From: RYN-230 sp963760405
GTDB lineage: Bacteria > Actinomycetota > Actinomycetes > Streptosporangiales > Streptosporangiaceae
Reading direction: 5' to 3'
Assembly: GCA_963760405.1 (NCBI GenBank)
Contig: CAVXCV010000004.1
Location: 248,001-312,000 of the forward strand
Length of the DNA: 64,000 nt
Shown: piece after piece, positions 25,434 through 34,237 of the stretch
Layout: every line of letters starts with the position of its first letter
How positions within the stretch are numbered: the first letter of the stretch is position 1
Notes under the pieces: generated by a model
Database searches by the model: none
Seen by the model: only the letters and a program-made list of their open reading frames with translations
Told to the model about the DNA's origin: nothing
Made by a program: the position numbers and the translations under genes

Positions 25434-26951
25434 GTGGATCTCCCAGTTCCTGATGCCGGCGCCCCTGCCGCGGCGCGCGTCCCTGCCGCGGCCGGCGCCC
25501 CTGCCGCGGCCCGCGAGCCGGCGGCCAGCACGCCGGTCGCCGCGGACGTGCTCGTGCTGGGCGCCGGGCCGGGCGGCTACACAGCCGCGTTCCGCGCCGC
25601 CGACCTGGGCCAGAAGGTCGTCCTGGTAGACAGCGGGGCCACGCTCGGCGGGGTCTGCCTGAACGTCGGCTGCATCCCGTCCAAAGCCCTGCTGCACGCG
25701 GCCAAGGTCATCGCCGAAACCCGGGAGATGAGCGAGCATGGCATCGCGTTCGGCGCCCCGGCCATCGACACCGGCCTGCTGCGGGCCTGGAAAGACGGGG
25801 TGGTCGCCCGGCTCACCGGCGGCCTGGCGGGCCTGGCCAAGCAGCGCAAGGTCAGTACCATCCGTGGCTACGGCCGGTTCAGCTCACCTGGCCAGCTCCA
25901 GGTCGAGCTGGCCGCGGGCGGCAGCACCACGGTGGACTTCGGGCAGGCCATCATCGCGGTCGGCTCCGAGCCACTGAGCCTGCCGTTCCTGCCGCAGGCC
26001 GACCCGCGGGTGCTCGATTCCACCGGAGCGCTGGACCTGGCTGAGATCCCACGGCGGCTGCTGGTGCTGGGTGGCGGGATCATCGGGCTGGAGATGGCCA
26101 CCGTCTATCACGAGCTCGGCGCGCGGGTGACCGTGGTCGAGCTGATGGACCAGCTGATCCCGGGAGTGGACAAGGATCTGGTGAACCCGCTGGCCAAGCG
26201 GCTGGCCCGGCGTTACGAGAACGTGTTCGTCAAGACTGAGGTCACGAATGTGACTGCCCGGCCGGACGGGCTCGCCGTATCCCTGGCTGGCCCGAAAGCG
26301 CCGCCGGCCGACACCTTCGACCAGATCCTGGTCGCGGTGGGCCGCCGCCCCAACGGCGGCCGGATCGGCGCTGACCGGGCCGGGGTGGCCGTGGACGAGC
26401 GCGGGTTCATCCCGGTGGACAAGCAACTGCGGACCAACGTGCCGCACATCTTCGCCATCGGCGATGTGATCGGGCCGCCGATGCTGGCGCACAAGGCCAT
26501 GCACGAGGCCAAGGTCGCGGCGGAAGCCGCGGCCGGCCGGAACAGCTACTTCGACGCGCGGGTCATCCCCTCCGTCGCCTATACCGATCCCGAGGTGGCC
26601 TGGGCCGGGATGACCGAGCAGCAGGCCCGGGCCGCGGGCGTGCCGTTCGCCAAGGGCGTATTCCCGTGGGCCGCCAGCGGCCGGTCACTGACCCTGGGCC
26701 GGGACGAGGGCCTGACCAAGCTGCTGTTCGACCCGGCGACCGGCCGGGTCATCGGCTGCGGGATCGTTGGGCCGTCTGCCGGTGACCTCATCGCCGAGGC
26801 GGCGCTGGCTATCGAGATGGGCTGCGACGCGGCCGATATCAGCCTTACGGTGCATCCGCATCCCACCCTGTCCGAGACGGTGGGCCTGGCCGCCGAGGCC
26901 TTCGAGGGCACCATCACCGACCTGTACCTGCCGAAACGACGTAACCGGTAA
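25434..26951 (+). CDS. lpdA: Dihydrolipoamide dehydrogenase (E3)
   Basis: 505 residues starting at GTG 25434. The FAD-binding VLGAGPGGYTAAFRAADLG is followed by redox-active Cys75 and Cys80 in GGVCLNVGCIPSK, an NAD-binding VLGGGIIGLEMATVYHELGA, the second FAD motif 'VPHIFAIGDVIGPPMLAHKA', and the catalytic His in VHPHPTLSE. It reoxidises the lipoyl groups of E2. The first ~36 residues are an Ala/Pro-rich tail like an inter-domain linker; in some bacteria E3 carries its own lipoyl domain there, so this may be a remnant. It ends the pyruvate dehydrogenase operon, 48 bp after aceF. Confidence 0.93.
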   Translation: MDLPVPDAGAPAAARVPAAAGAPAAAREPAASTPVAADVLVLGAGPGGYTAAFRAADLGQKVVLVDSGATLGGVCLNVGCIPSKALLHAAKVIAETREMSEHGIAFGAPAIDTGLLRAWKDGVVARLTGGLAGLAKQRKVSTIRGYGRFSSPGQLQVELAAGGSTTVDFGQAIIAVGSEPLSLPFLPQADPRVLDSTGALDLAEIPRRLLVLGGGIIGLEMATVYHELGARVTVVELMDQLIPGVDKDLVNPLAKRLARRYENVFVKTEVTNVTARPDGLAVSLAGPKAPPADTFDQILVAVGRRPNGGRIGADRAGVAVDERGFIPVDKQLRTNVPHIFAIGDVIGPPMLAHKAMHEAKVAAEAAAGRNSYFDARVIPSVAYTDPEVAWAGMTEQQARAAGVPFAKGVFPWAASGRSLTLGRDEGLTKLLFDPATGRVIGCGIVGPSAGDLIAEAALAIEMGCDAADISLTVHPHPTLSETVGLAAEAFEGTITDLYLPKRRNR

Positions 26952-27174
26952 CCCGGCCGGTGGGCTCCGGTCATCACCTGGTCACCGGGCGGTCAAGCCA
27001 GGTGCTTCACAGGCCTCCCGCGGGCAGCCTCGGCTAGGCATACTGAGACAAGCTGGCCCCGGCCGGGAACCCGGCCGGAGCTGGCAGGACCGGGTCCGGA
27101 TCGGTGGAAAAAACCGTGCGGGCCGTTGAACCGTTCGCCGGGTGGGCGTCGTAAGAACCTGGTTGGGGGACCTG

Positions 27175-27747
27175 GTGTCGGTAGCCGAGGCCGAGGAGCG
27201 AACCGCTGCGGAGGAAGCACAGCTTGTCGCGCAGATAGCTGCTGGCGACGCCGGGGCCCCGGTGACCGAGCTTTACCGGAGGTATGGCAGGCGCCTGTTC
27301 CGCTTCGGTGTGCAGGTGCTCGCAAATGACGGGCTGGCCGAAGAGATGGTTCAGGAATGCTTTGTGCGGCTGTGGCGGACTGCCGGGCAATTCGACCCTG
27401 AGCGGGCCAACGTCGGTACCTACCTGTTCGTTGTTGCCCGCAGCGCGGCACTCGATATCCGCAAGCGCCCGTCATCCCGCCCGCTGCTTCCGGTGGACGA
27501 GGTGTACGAGCCGCCGCAATTCGACAATGTCGAGCAGATCCTGGACAGCCTCATCATGCGGGAGGCCCTCGATACGCTGAGCCCGGCGCACCGCCAGGTG
27601 GTGCGGATGGCTCATGACCAAGACCTTACGCAATCGCAAATTGCGGAGAAGCTCGGCCTGCCCTTAGGCACAGTGAAAACTCGTATGTTCCATGCGGTGC
27701 GGGCTCTGCGCACGGCTCTAGATGAGCGAGGTTTCCATGGCGCCTGA
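27175..27747 (+). CDS. ECF-type RNA polymerase sigma factor
   Basis: About 190 residues. Region 2 is LYRRYGRRLFRFGVQVLAN, LAEEMVQECFVRLWR, 'NVGTYLFVVARSAALDIRKR'; region 4 is EALDTLSPAHRQVVRMAHDQ with the HTH LTQSQIAEKLGLPLGTVKTR. I chose GTG 27175 because GGGGGA lies just ahead; GTG 27142 would add 11 residues without a ribosome site. The stop overlaps the anti-sigma start, so the two are translationally coupled. The SigK-like pairing with a membrane anti-sigma suggests a response to an envelope or redox signal; this is inferred. Confidence 0.88.
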   Translation: MSVAEAEERTAAEEAQLVAQIAAGDAGAPVTELYRRYGRRLFRFGVQVLANDGLAEEMVQECFVRLWRTAGQFDPERANVGTYLFVVARSAALDIRKRPSSRPLLPVDEVYEPPQFDNVEQILDSLIMREALDTLSPAHRQVVRMAHDQDLTQSQIAEKLGLPLGTVKTRMFHAVRALRTALDERGFHGA

Positions 27748-28693
27748 TGCCAACCCGGAACTGGGTCATCACGACGCCGCGGGCTGGGCGCTCGGAGCCC
27801 TGGACCCCGCGGACGCCGAAGCCTTTGAGGCTCATCTCCGGGACTGCGCGGAGTGCCAGGCCGTGGTGGCCGAATTCGAGGTGATGGCCCGGGCGCTGAA
27901 GGCCCCGGCGCCGGCCGTCGAGCCCCCGCCCGACCTGGGCATCCGGACCCTCGCCGCGGTACAGCACGCGATGCTGACGGCCCGGGAAGCCGAACAGGCC
28001 CGGACCGTCGTGGCCAGCATTCCCGAGGCCCCGGCCGTGGCCGAAGCCCCTTCTGTCCACGAAGCCCGGACCGTCGCCCACGTCCAGTACGTCCCGGCCG
28101 CCGGGGCGGCCGGGCAGGCCCCCACCGTGGCCAGCATGCAGCAAGCCGTGTCCGCGGCCAGGCAGGACGAGGCGGCCGCCAAGCCCGCGCCAGGGAGGAT
28201 GTCCCGGTGGTGGCACTGGCACTGGAACTTCCCGGTCTTCTCACTCGCGGCGGCCCTCGGCGCGGCCGCCGCAGCTGCCGTGGCAGTGATCGTCGTGCAG
28301 GTCGGCCAGGCCGCTCCGGCCGTGGCCGGAACCGTCATCCCGCTCCGGGCGCAGCAGGCCGTGGCCGGCTCGACGCCCGCGCCGTCGGGCCGGGCCACCG
28401 CACGCCACACGGCGGGTGGCTGGCAGATCCGGCTCACCGTGCGGCACCTGCCGCCGTCCCCCACGGGCCGGTTCTACGAGTGCTGGTACGCCGGGCCGGG
28501 CAACCGCCCTGGCCATCCTGAGCTGATCACCGCGGGCACGTTCACGGTCGGGCGCAGCGGCGGGGGTACCTTCACCATGTGGAGCGCGGCCAACCCGCTC
28601 ACGTTCGGGACCATGCAGATCACCGAGGAAGGCCCGGACAGCGTGGGCCAGCAAGGCTCGGTCATCATGTCCGGCTCACCCCATCACGCCTGA
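27737..28693 (+). CDS. Membrane-anchored anti-sigma factor (zinc ZAS type, RskA-like)
   Basis: About 318 residues. The N-terminal zinc anti-sigma motif is HLRDCAEC (H-x3-C-x2-C near residues 36-43). Then a long Ala/Pro/Glu linker, one membrane span (FSLAAALGAAAAAAVAVIVV, about residues 175-195) and an extracellular domain ('IRLTVRHLPPSPTGRFYECW') like RskA C-terminal regions. It would hold the upstream sigma factor at the membrane until a signal triggers release. Start ATG 27737 overlaps the sigma gene by 11 bp; an in-frame ATG at 27722 is also possible. Confidence 0.85.
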   Translation: MAPDANPELGHHDAAGWALGALDPADAEAFEAHLRDCAECQAVVAEFEVMARALKAPAPAVEPPPDLGIRTLAAVQHAMLTAREAEQARTVVASIPEAPAVAEAPSVHEARTVAHVQYVPAAGAAGQAPTVASMQQAVSAARQDEAAAKPAPGRMSRWWHWHWNFPVFSLAAALGAAAAAAVAVIVVQVGQAAPAVAGTVIPLRAQQAVAGSTPAPSGRATARHTAGGWQIRLTVRHLPPSPTGRFYECWYAGPGNRPGHPELITAGTFTVGRSGGGTFTMWSAANPLTFGTMQITEEGPDSVGQQGSVIMSGSPHHA

Positions 28694-28875
28694 CGCCCCT
28701 CGCCAACGGTTACCCGCTGCGCGCCGCGCAGCTCGGGGAGGACCGGCATCATGAATGGCGGCGACATGTCACGCGTTCCAGTCATGATCACGAGTGGTTT
28801 GTCCGGAATTGTCCGTAGGGAGCGCGTGAAAAGAAGCCATTCCGCTATCCGGCGGGAGGATCGCTGCCGGGCTGG

Positions 28876-29304
28876 TCAAGCGCCTGTTGATAACAGGCGC
28901 TCGCCCAGCCGGAACTCCTGCGCCACCAGCAGAGTGGCATCGTCCACGGCGAACTGGGGGTCGCCAAGCTCCGCCCGGACGGGTGCCGATTGCCAGAACC
29001 GCTCGTGTCCGGCCCGCCATTCGGCGACAGAGGCATACCCCTCGCCCTCGCCGAGAGCGTGGGCCAGGTCGATGTCGGCCAGTCGTACCACCCGTGCCGC
29101 AGTGGTCTCGATCACGGCCACGGGCGTGCCCGCCGAGTCCAGCACGAGCTCCTGCTGCCCGGCCTGAGGCAGCGGCTCGCCCGCCGGGTACCCGGCCAGC
29201 AGGCTGGTCGTTGTGGTCTTCTCGCCCGCCAGGATGGCGGCGACGAGGCGATCGCGCAGTGCGCCGGGGAAGCCGAACTCGGCGACCGGCAGGTCACTAT
29301 CCAT
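28876..29304 (-). CDS. ASCH-domain protein
   Basis: 142 residues with the ASCH fold pattern: an early 'FGFPGALRDRLVAAILAGEK' with TTTTSL, the GQQELVLDSAGTPVAVIETT strand pair and a 'LGEGEGYASVAEWRAGHERFW' acidic-aromatic motif. ASCH domains resemble RNA-binding PUA folds; some members act as amidohydrolases on modified cytidines. Specific role unknown. Its last codons form a strong hairpin (28879-28901). Convergent with the anti-sigma gene. Confidence 0.8.
   Translation of the reverse strand: MDSDLPVAEFGFPGALRDRLVAAILAGEKTTTTSLLAGYPAGEPLPQAGQQELVLDSAGTPVAVIETTAARVVRLADIDLAHALGEGEGYASVAEWRAGHERFWQSAPVRAELGDPQFAVDDATLLVAQEFRLGERLLSTGA
28879..28901. terminator. Hairpin across the ASCH gene end, possible two-way terminator
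   Basis: AGCGCCTGTT and AACAGGCGCT are perfect 10-bp arms around a 3-base loop. It spans the last codons of the ASCH gene (minus) and lies 185 bp after the anti-sigma stop (plus). No U-tract follows, so termination is only a suggestion. Confidence 0.4.
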
Positions 29305-29472
29305 TCCGGCCTCCCGTTTCCTCCGCCACTCCAGCCGCGCCTGTCGTGCTAACGGTAACGACCCGGGGCGCTGGCGCGCCGTAGCAGCTTGGTTGTACGG
29401 CTTGTCTGACTAAAATGGCCGCAGAGGCTGCCCATCCCGTGCGGCCGCCCCTCCCGTGAGGACGTCTGTGCC

Positions 29473-30084
29473 GTGAGTCCCCGTCCCTATCAGCTCGGCA
29501 AACGCCAGGGCCCGATCGACCAGGGCCGGCAGCAGGTGCTCGAGGCGGCCCGGGCGCTGCTCGGTGGCACGGCCCGGTACACCGCGTTCACCGTGGACGC
29601 CGTGGCCCGGCAGGCGGACGTGGCCCGGGCCACGGTCTATTACCAGTTCGGCTCCAAGGCCGGCCTCCTGGAAGCGGTCTGTGACCACCTGGCCGAACTC
29701 GGCGGGATGCCCGGGCTGGCCAGCGTGTTCACCGACCCGGACCCGGCCCGGGCGCTGCACGGCTTCGTGGCCCGGTTCGGCGACTTCTGGGCCGCGGACC
29801 GCCCCGCCATGCGCCGGCTCCGCGCCCTGGCCGTGCTGGATCCCGACGTGGGGGCGGTCATCGCCGCCCGCGACCAGCGCCGCCGCGACGGCGCCGCGGT
29901 GCTTGCCACCCGCCTCAGCACCGCCTCCGCCGTCGCGGCCGGCCCGGACTGGGCGGCCCGCGTGCTGTTCACCCTGACCAGCTTCGAGACCTTCGACGCG
30001 CTGGCCGGCCCGGACCAGGACCTGCCCGCGGTCGTCCCCGACATCCTCCGCCTCGCCCGGGCCGCCCTCCACCTCGGCAGCTGA
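29473..30084 (+). CDS. TetR-family transcriptional regulator
   Basis: About 203 residues from GTG 29473. HTH region: VLEAARALLGGTARYTAFTV, DAVARQADVARATVYYQFGS. The ligand domain is Ala/Arg-rich. It is divergent from the ASCH gene (168 bp) and convergent with the MetE-like gene. No clear operator palindrome was found upstream, so its target is not known. Confidence 0.85.
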   Translation: MSPRPYQLGKRQGPIDQGRQQVLEAARALLGGTARYTAFTVDAVARQADVARATVYYQFGSKAGLLEAVCDHLAELGGMPGLASVFTDPDPARALHGFVARFGDFWAADRPAMRRLRALAVLDPDVGAVIAARDQRRRDGAAVLATRLSTASAVAAGPDWAARVLFTLTSFETFDALAGPDQDLPAVVPDILRLARAALHLGS

Positions 30085-30266
30085 GCACACCCTTTGGTGC
30101 TGACTGCTGGCACTCAGGCCTGCCAGCCGCCCCAGTCGAGGGTGCGCCCGCGCCGCGGGATGGCCCAGGATCCCGGCCGGGTCACGCAGGTCACCTTCTG
30201 CAACGACAACCGCCTCGTGGCCGGTCACCAGCGCCCGGGCGCGGGCCTGCCCGCATGCCGTCCCGG

Positions 30267-31379
30267 TTATCCCCAGATCTCCGCGGCGGTCTCGACGGCC
30301 AGTTCCAGCTTGGCCCGCATCTGGTCCCGGGTGAGCGCGTTGCCCGCGGCGGTGGACGCGAACCCGCACTGCGGGGACAGGCACAGCTGGTCCAGCGGCA
30401 CATACCGGGCCGCCTCGCCGACCCGGCGTTTCAGCTCGTCCCGGGCTTCCAGTTCGGGACGCTTGCTGGTGATCAGGCCGAGCACGACCATGGTCCCGGG
30501 CGGGATGAACCGCAGCGGCCTGAAGCTGCCGGACCGCTCGTCGTCGTACTCCAGGAAGAACCCGTCCACCGCCAGCCCGCCGAACACCGCCTCGGCCACG
30601 AAGTCGTACCCGCCGCTGGTGAACCAGGCAGAGCGGTAGTTACCGCGGCACATGTGCACGGTGACCGTCAGCTCGTCCGGGCGGCCCGCCAGGGCCTGGT
30701 TGACCACCCGGACGTTGGTCTCGTGCTGGTGCCCGGGATCTATCCCGGACGCGGCGGCAGACTCCCGCCAGCGGGGGTCGTTGAGGAAAGCGAACACGGT
30801 GTCGTCCAGCTGGAGGTAACGGCAGCCCAGCCCGGCCAGCTGGCGTATTTCCTCCGCGTAGGCCGCGGCCAGGTCGCTGCGGAACTGCTCCTGGCCGGTG
30901 TAGCCGCTGGCGGACAGGTCGGCCCGGAAGTGCGCCATGCTCGGTGAGGGGATGGTGAGCTTGGGCATGGCGGTGGTCACCGCGGCGGCCAGGAAGCGGA
31001 AGTCATCGCCAAAGATCGTCTCGGTGAGCTGGACCTTGCCCGTCACCTCGGCCGCGTGGGCGGCATAGGGGATCTCCTGGCCATCCGGGCCGTGCCCGGT
31101 CACGGTCCTGGCGACCGGGCCTTCCCGGATGCCGCCCAGCCGGCTGACGAAGTCGGTGTGCCATTCGGTCCGGCGGTACTCGCCGTCGGTCGCTGCCTGC
31201 AGGCCAGCCTCTTCCTGCAGCCGGACCGCATCCCGGATCGCCCGGTCCTCGGCCGCCCGCAACTGCTGCGCACTGATCCGGCCCGCTGCCCGGTCGGCCC
31301 GCGCCTGCAGCAGCCCGGCCGGCCGGAGCAGGCTGCCCACGTGGTCGGCGCGGAACGGCGGCGTCACCCGAGGTGCCAT
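30267..31379 (-). CDS. MetE C-terminal-domain-like protein (cobalamin-independent methionine synthase family)
   Basis: 370 residues, one TIM barrel as in YxjG/YxjH-type proteins, not the two-barrel MetE. It has FRADHVGSLLRP at the start, 'QEEAGLQAATDGEYRRTEWH', QLAGLGCRYLQLDDTVFAFL, a VTVHMCRGNYRS zinc-ligand segment (His and Cys) and a final Cys in LCLSPQCGFAST. It likely transfers a methyl group to a thiol such as homocysteine; donor unknown. GAGGAGG precedes the ATG. The acyl-CoA-dehydrogenase-like gene lies 55 bp upstream on the same strand. Confidence 0.85.
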   Translation of the reverse strand: MAPRVTPPFRADHVGSLLRPAGLLQARADRAAGRISAQQLRAAEDRAIRDAVRLQEEAGLQAATDGEYRRTEWHTDFVSRLGGIREGPVARTVTGHGPDGQEIPYAAHAAEVTGKVQLTETIFGDDFRFLAAAVTTAMPKLTIPSPSMAHFRADLSASGYTGQEQFRSDLAAAYAEEIRQLAGLGCRYLQLDDTVFAFLNDPRWRESAAASGIDPGHQHETNVRVVNQALAGRPDELTVTVHMCRGNYRSAWFTSGGYDFVAEAVFGGLAVDGFFLEYDDERSGSFRPLRFIPPGTMVVLGLITSKRPELEARDELKRRVGEAARYVPLDQLCLSPQCGFASTAAGNALTRDQMRAKLELAVETAAEIWG

Positions 31380-31434
31380 GGGTCCTCCTCAGCAGTTGTC
31401 CCGGGACTCACCGGCGCAAGCCCGGCCAGCCCCG

Positions 31435-32770
31435 TTAGAACAGGGTGTCCGGCAGGCTGAAGTGCACCCGGGCCAGCTCGCCCGCGGTGTTCAGGTACTG
31501 GGCGGCGATGTGGCCGTGATACATGGACACGTCGCGGTAGTAGCGCTGCAGCCGCTGGCCGCGCCTGGCCGCGGACGAACCCGCCGCCGCGAAGATCACC
31601 TCGACCGCCTGCACCGCGAGCCGGCCCGCCTGCTGCAGCATCGCGTACAGGCGCACATCGTCTTCGCGCCGGAACGGCTGCCCGGTGTCGGCCCAGCGCT
31701 GGCAGTAGTCCATGTACTGCCCGGCCACGTGCAGCAGCAGGCCCTCGGCCGAGTCGGTGAGGGTCAGTGCGTAGCCGTACTGCCGCTGGTAGTCCGGGTG
31801 GGTGTACCGGGGGACCTGCGGCGGGATGTGGGTCTTCCTGGTCGTGATGATCTGCTCGAACTCCGCCAGCGCGGCCCGGGCCGCGCCGATCAGCGGGATG
31901 ACCAGCCCACCGTGGTAGACGGCGTAGATCCGGCCGCAGTACATCGGGTTGCCGTGCAGTTCCGCGCCTGACGCGGGCCCGGCCAGCCGGGTCCAGTTGC
32001 CCGGCGAGGTGCACTGCGCCGGGACGAAGACCCGGTCTGCGCGCACGCTGTTCGATCCGCTGGAGTTCATCCCCAGCGTGCTGCCGCCACCCCAGTCGTC
32101 CAGGACGGTGACCTGCTCCCTCGGGATGACCACCGCAATGGCGGCTGACCGGTCCGGGCCGGCCTGGTCCTGCGCGGGCCGGCCTGGTCTGCGGGGCCGG
32201 CCTGGTCTGCGGGGTCGGCCTGGTCTGCGGGGCCGGCGCGAGCATCGCATTCCCCATGAAGTGGGTGGCGTGTGCGATGCCGGAGCAGTAGTCCCAGGTG
32301 CCGCTGACCACGAAGCCGCCGTCGGCGGGCTCGGCCGTGCCCGAAGGGGTGGGACGGTGCGGGCAGCGGAAGTCCCCGGATGGCCCGAAGATGTCCTGCT
32401 GGCCCTCGGCAGAGAAGTAGGCGCCGACCACCAGGGCGTGGTGCGCGCCCAGGGTCAGGCCCCAGCCGGTGCCTGGATCCCCGGCCGCGATGGCCAGCAT
32501 CGCCCGCCAGAAGGTGGGCAGCCCGAATTCGTACCCGCCGTACCGGCGCGGCTGGAGAATCCGGTACAAGCCCGCCTGGACGAACGCGCGGTCCAGCGCC
32601 GCGGTGTGCTGGCCGAGCCGTTCGGCCTCGTCCTGCTGCGCGCGGACCGCCGGGATCAGGGCCTGCGCCCGCGCGATGATGTCCTCTGGCGACAGCCCCG
32701 GTTCCGGCGGAGCCACCTCGGCGGTCTGCGCTGCCCTGCTGCCCGGCCTGACCGTCCCGCTGTCCGCCAT
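31435..32770 (-). pseudogene. Acyl-CoA dehydrogenase-type flavin monooxygenase (HsaA/HpaB-like), frameshifted
   Basis: The N-terminal half (ATG 32770) reads 'GLYRILQPRRYGGYEFGLPTF', 'GDPGTGWGLTLGAHHALVVGAYF', SGTWDYCSGIAHATHF; the C-terminal half in a second frame reads IPREQVTVLDDWGGGSTLGM, 'EVIFAAAGSSAARRGQRLQRYYRDVSMYHGHI'-type helices and ends DTLF. Together they make a normal ~440-residue two-component monooxygenase that would hydroxylate an aromatic with reduced FMN from a partner reductase. The frames change inside a GC-rich tandem repeat (32156-32235). Length is 3n+1. No reductase gene is seen nearby. Confidence 0.75.
32156..32235. repeat. 18-bp tandem repeat at the frameshift of the monooxygenase gene
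   Basis: Units of GGGCCGGCCTGGTCTGCG (18 bp) repeat about three times, with a neighbouring 20-bp variant that has two additional bases. The irregular unit is where the two reading frames of the monooxygenase gene meet. The encoded stretch is Pro-Gln-Thr-Arg-Pro-Ala. Confidence 0.8.
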
Positions 32771-32849
32771 GCCAGCCCCTTTGCGGCGTCGAACCTGGCC
32801 CGGGCATCTCCCGCAGGCATGCCCTGGCCCCGAGAGTGGTACATCCCCT

Positions 32850-32900
32850 GGCCGCCAGCAACCCTGGCCGGCCGCTGGCGGCCCCGCCCGCGGGCGGGGC
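32850..32900. other. Overlapping inverted repeats in the 345-bp divergent intergenic region
   Basis: The space 32771-33115 between two divergent genes has no gene. It holds GGCCGCCAGC (32850-32859) paired with GCTGGCGGCC (32874-32883), and directly after it a perfect 20-bp palindrome at 32881-32900 built from GCCCCGCCCG arms. The two structures share three bases. They may be regulator sites; no clear -10/-35 pair was seen. Confidence 0.5.
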
Positions 32901-33115
32901 GGCCGCCCCTGTTGACGCGCCCAATTTCCGCCCCGGCGGTCAGTGGCACCAGCACAATTTTCCGCCGCGGCCGCGCCCGGCCAGGGATGGTCCGGGCCGG
33001 GTCATTCCCCCGGGCAGCCCGGCCACATAGCCTGGCGGCATTCTCCGGGCCAGGCACCGTCCGGGCGTGCGCCGGTGCCCACGGCCACGCGGCGGGTGCC
33101 GGATAGGAGCCGCAC

Positions 33116-34180
33116 ATGGCTGAACCCACGCCGGCCCGCGCGGCCGGTGACCCCGTGGGGTACCAGCGGATCGCGACCGAGGAAGCGTTCGCGCCGCCCG
33201 AGCTGATCGCGCTCTGGCAGGACATGATCGCCAGCGGCAGCTACGACGATCCCGGGTTCGTGAGCCTGGTCGGGTTCTACACCGGGGCGAAGACCGAGCG
33301 CAGTAAGTTCGTCCTCGACCGGCTGCAGGACCTGGGTGAGCTGCGGCTGGCCGACATGGACGCGGCTGGCATCGACCGGCAGGTCATCTCGCTGACCGCG
33401 CCCGGCACCCAGGTTCTCGGGGCGGGTGACGGCACCGCCATGGCTACGCTCGCCAACGACCGGCTGGCCGAGGCCTGCCGTCAGTACCCCAGCCGGTTCA
33501 GCGGGCTGACCGCGATCGCGCCGCAGGACCCGGAGCGGGCGGCCCGGGAAATCCGGCGCGGGCATGACGAGCTCGGCTTCAAGGGCGTGATCATCAACGC
33601 GCACACCCAGGGCGAGTACCTGGACGACCAGAAGTTCTGGCCGATCTTCGAAGCGGCCGAGGCCCTCGGCACCCCGATCTACCTGCATCCCAGCACCCCG
33701 CCGCGGGACATGATCGGCCCGCTGCTCGCCGCCGGGCTGGACGGCGCCATCTACGGGTTCGCGGTGGACACTGGCCTGCACGTGCTGCGCATCATCACCT
33801 CCGGCGTGTTCGACCGGTTCCCCGGCCTCAAGCTGGTCGTCGGGCACCTCGGCGAGGCCCTGCCGTTCTGGCTGTACCGGGTCGACTACATGCACGCCGC
33901 CACGGTCCGGGCCCAGCGTTACGCCGCGATGAAGCCGGTCCACCGCAGACCCAGCGAGTACCTGCGGGACAACGTCTGGGTGACCACCAGCGGCATGGCC
34001 TGGGCCCCGGCGATCATGTTCTGCCGCGAGGTGCTGGGCGCCGGCCGGGTCCTGTACGCCATGGACTATCCGTACCAGTACGTGCCGGACGAGGTCACCG
34101 CGCACGAGAACCTGCCGATCAGCGCCACGGACAAGGCCGATCTGTTCCAGCACAACGCCGAGCGTGTCTTCGGCCTCTAG
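33116..34180 (+). CDS. ACMSD-type amidohydrolase / decarboxylase
   Basis: 354 residues. The start RIATEEAFAPPEL (Glu-Glu-Ala in place of HxH), mid 'TPIYLHPSTPPRDMIGP', LVVGHLGEALPFWLYRVDYM and the C-terminal metal Asp in VLYAMDYPYQYVPDE match the non-oxidative decarboxylases of the ACMSD group, such as 5-carboxyvanillate (LigW) or gamma-resorcylate decarboxylases. Expected: release of CO2 from an aromatic acid, using a divalent metal. AGGAG precedes the ATG. It is divergent from an aromatic monooxygenase gene and followed by an alpha/beta hydrolase (57 bp), which suggests an aromatic catabolic cluster; substrate inferred. Confidence 0.85.
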   Translation: MAEPTPARAAGDPVGYQRIATEEAFAPPELIALWQDMIASGSYDDPGFVSLVGFYTGAKTERSKFVLDRLQDLGELRLADMDAAGIDRQVISLTAPGTQVLGAGDGTAMATLANDRLAEACRQYPSRFSGLTAIAPQDPERAAREIRRGHDELGFKGVIINAHTQGEYLDDQKFWPIFEAAEALGTPIYLHPSTPPRDMIGPLLAAGLDGAIYGFAVDTGLHVLRIITSGVFDRFPGLKLVVGHLGEALPFWLYRVDYMHAATVRAQRYAAMKPVHRRPSEYLRDNVWVTTSGMAWAPAIMFCREVLGAGRVLYAMDYPYQYVPDEVTAHENLPISATDKADLFQHNAERVFGL

Positions 34181-34237
34181 CCCGGCTGGCCGCCGGGCCC
34201 GGGCCGTGCGGCCTGGTCCGGGCCACGGGGGGCCCTG

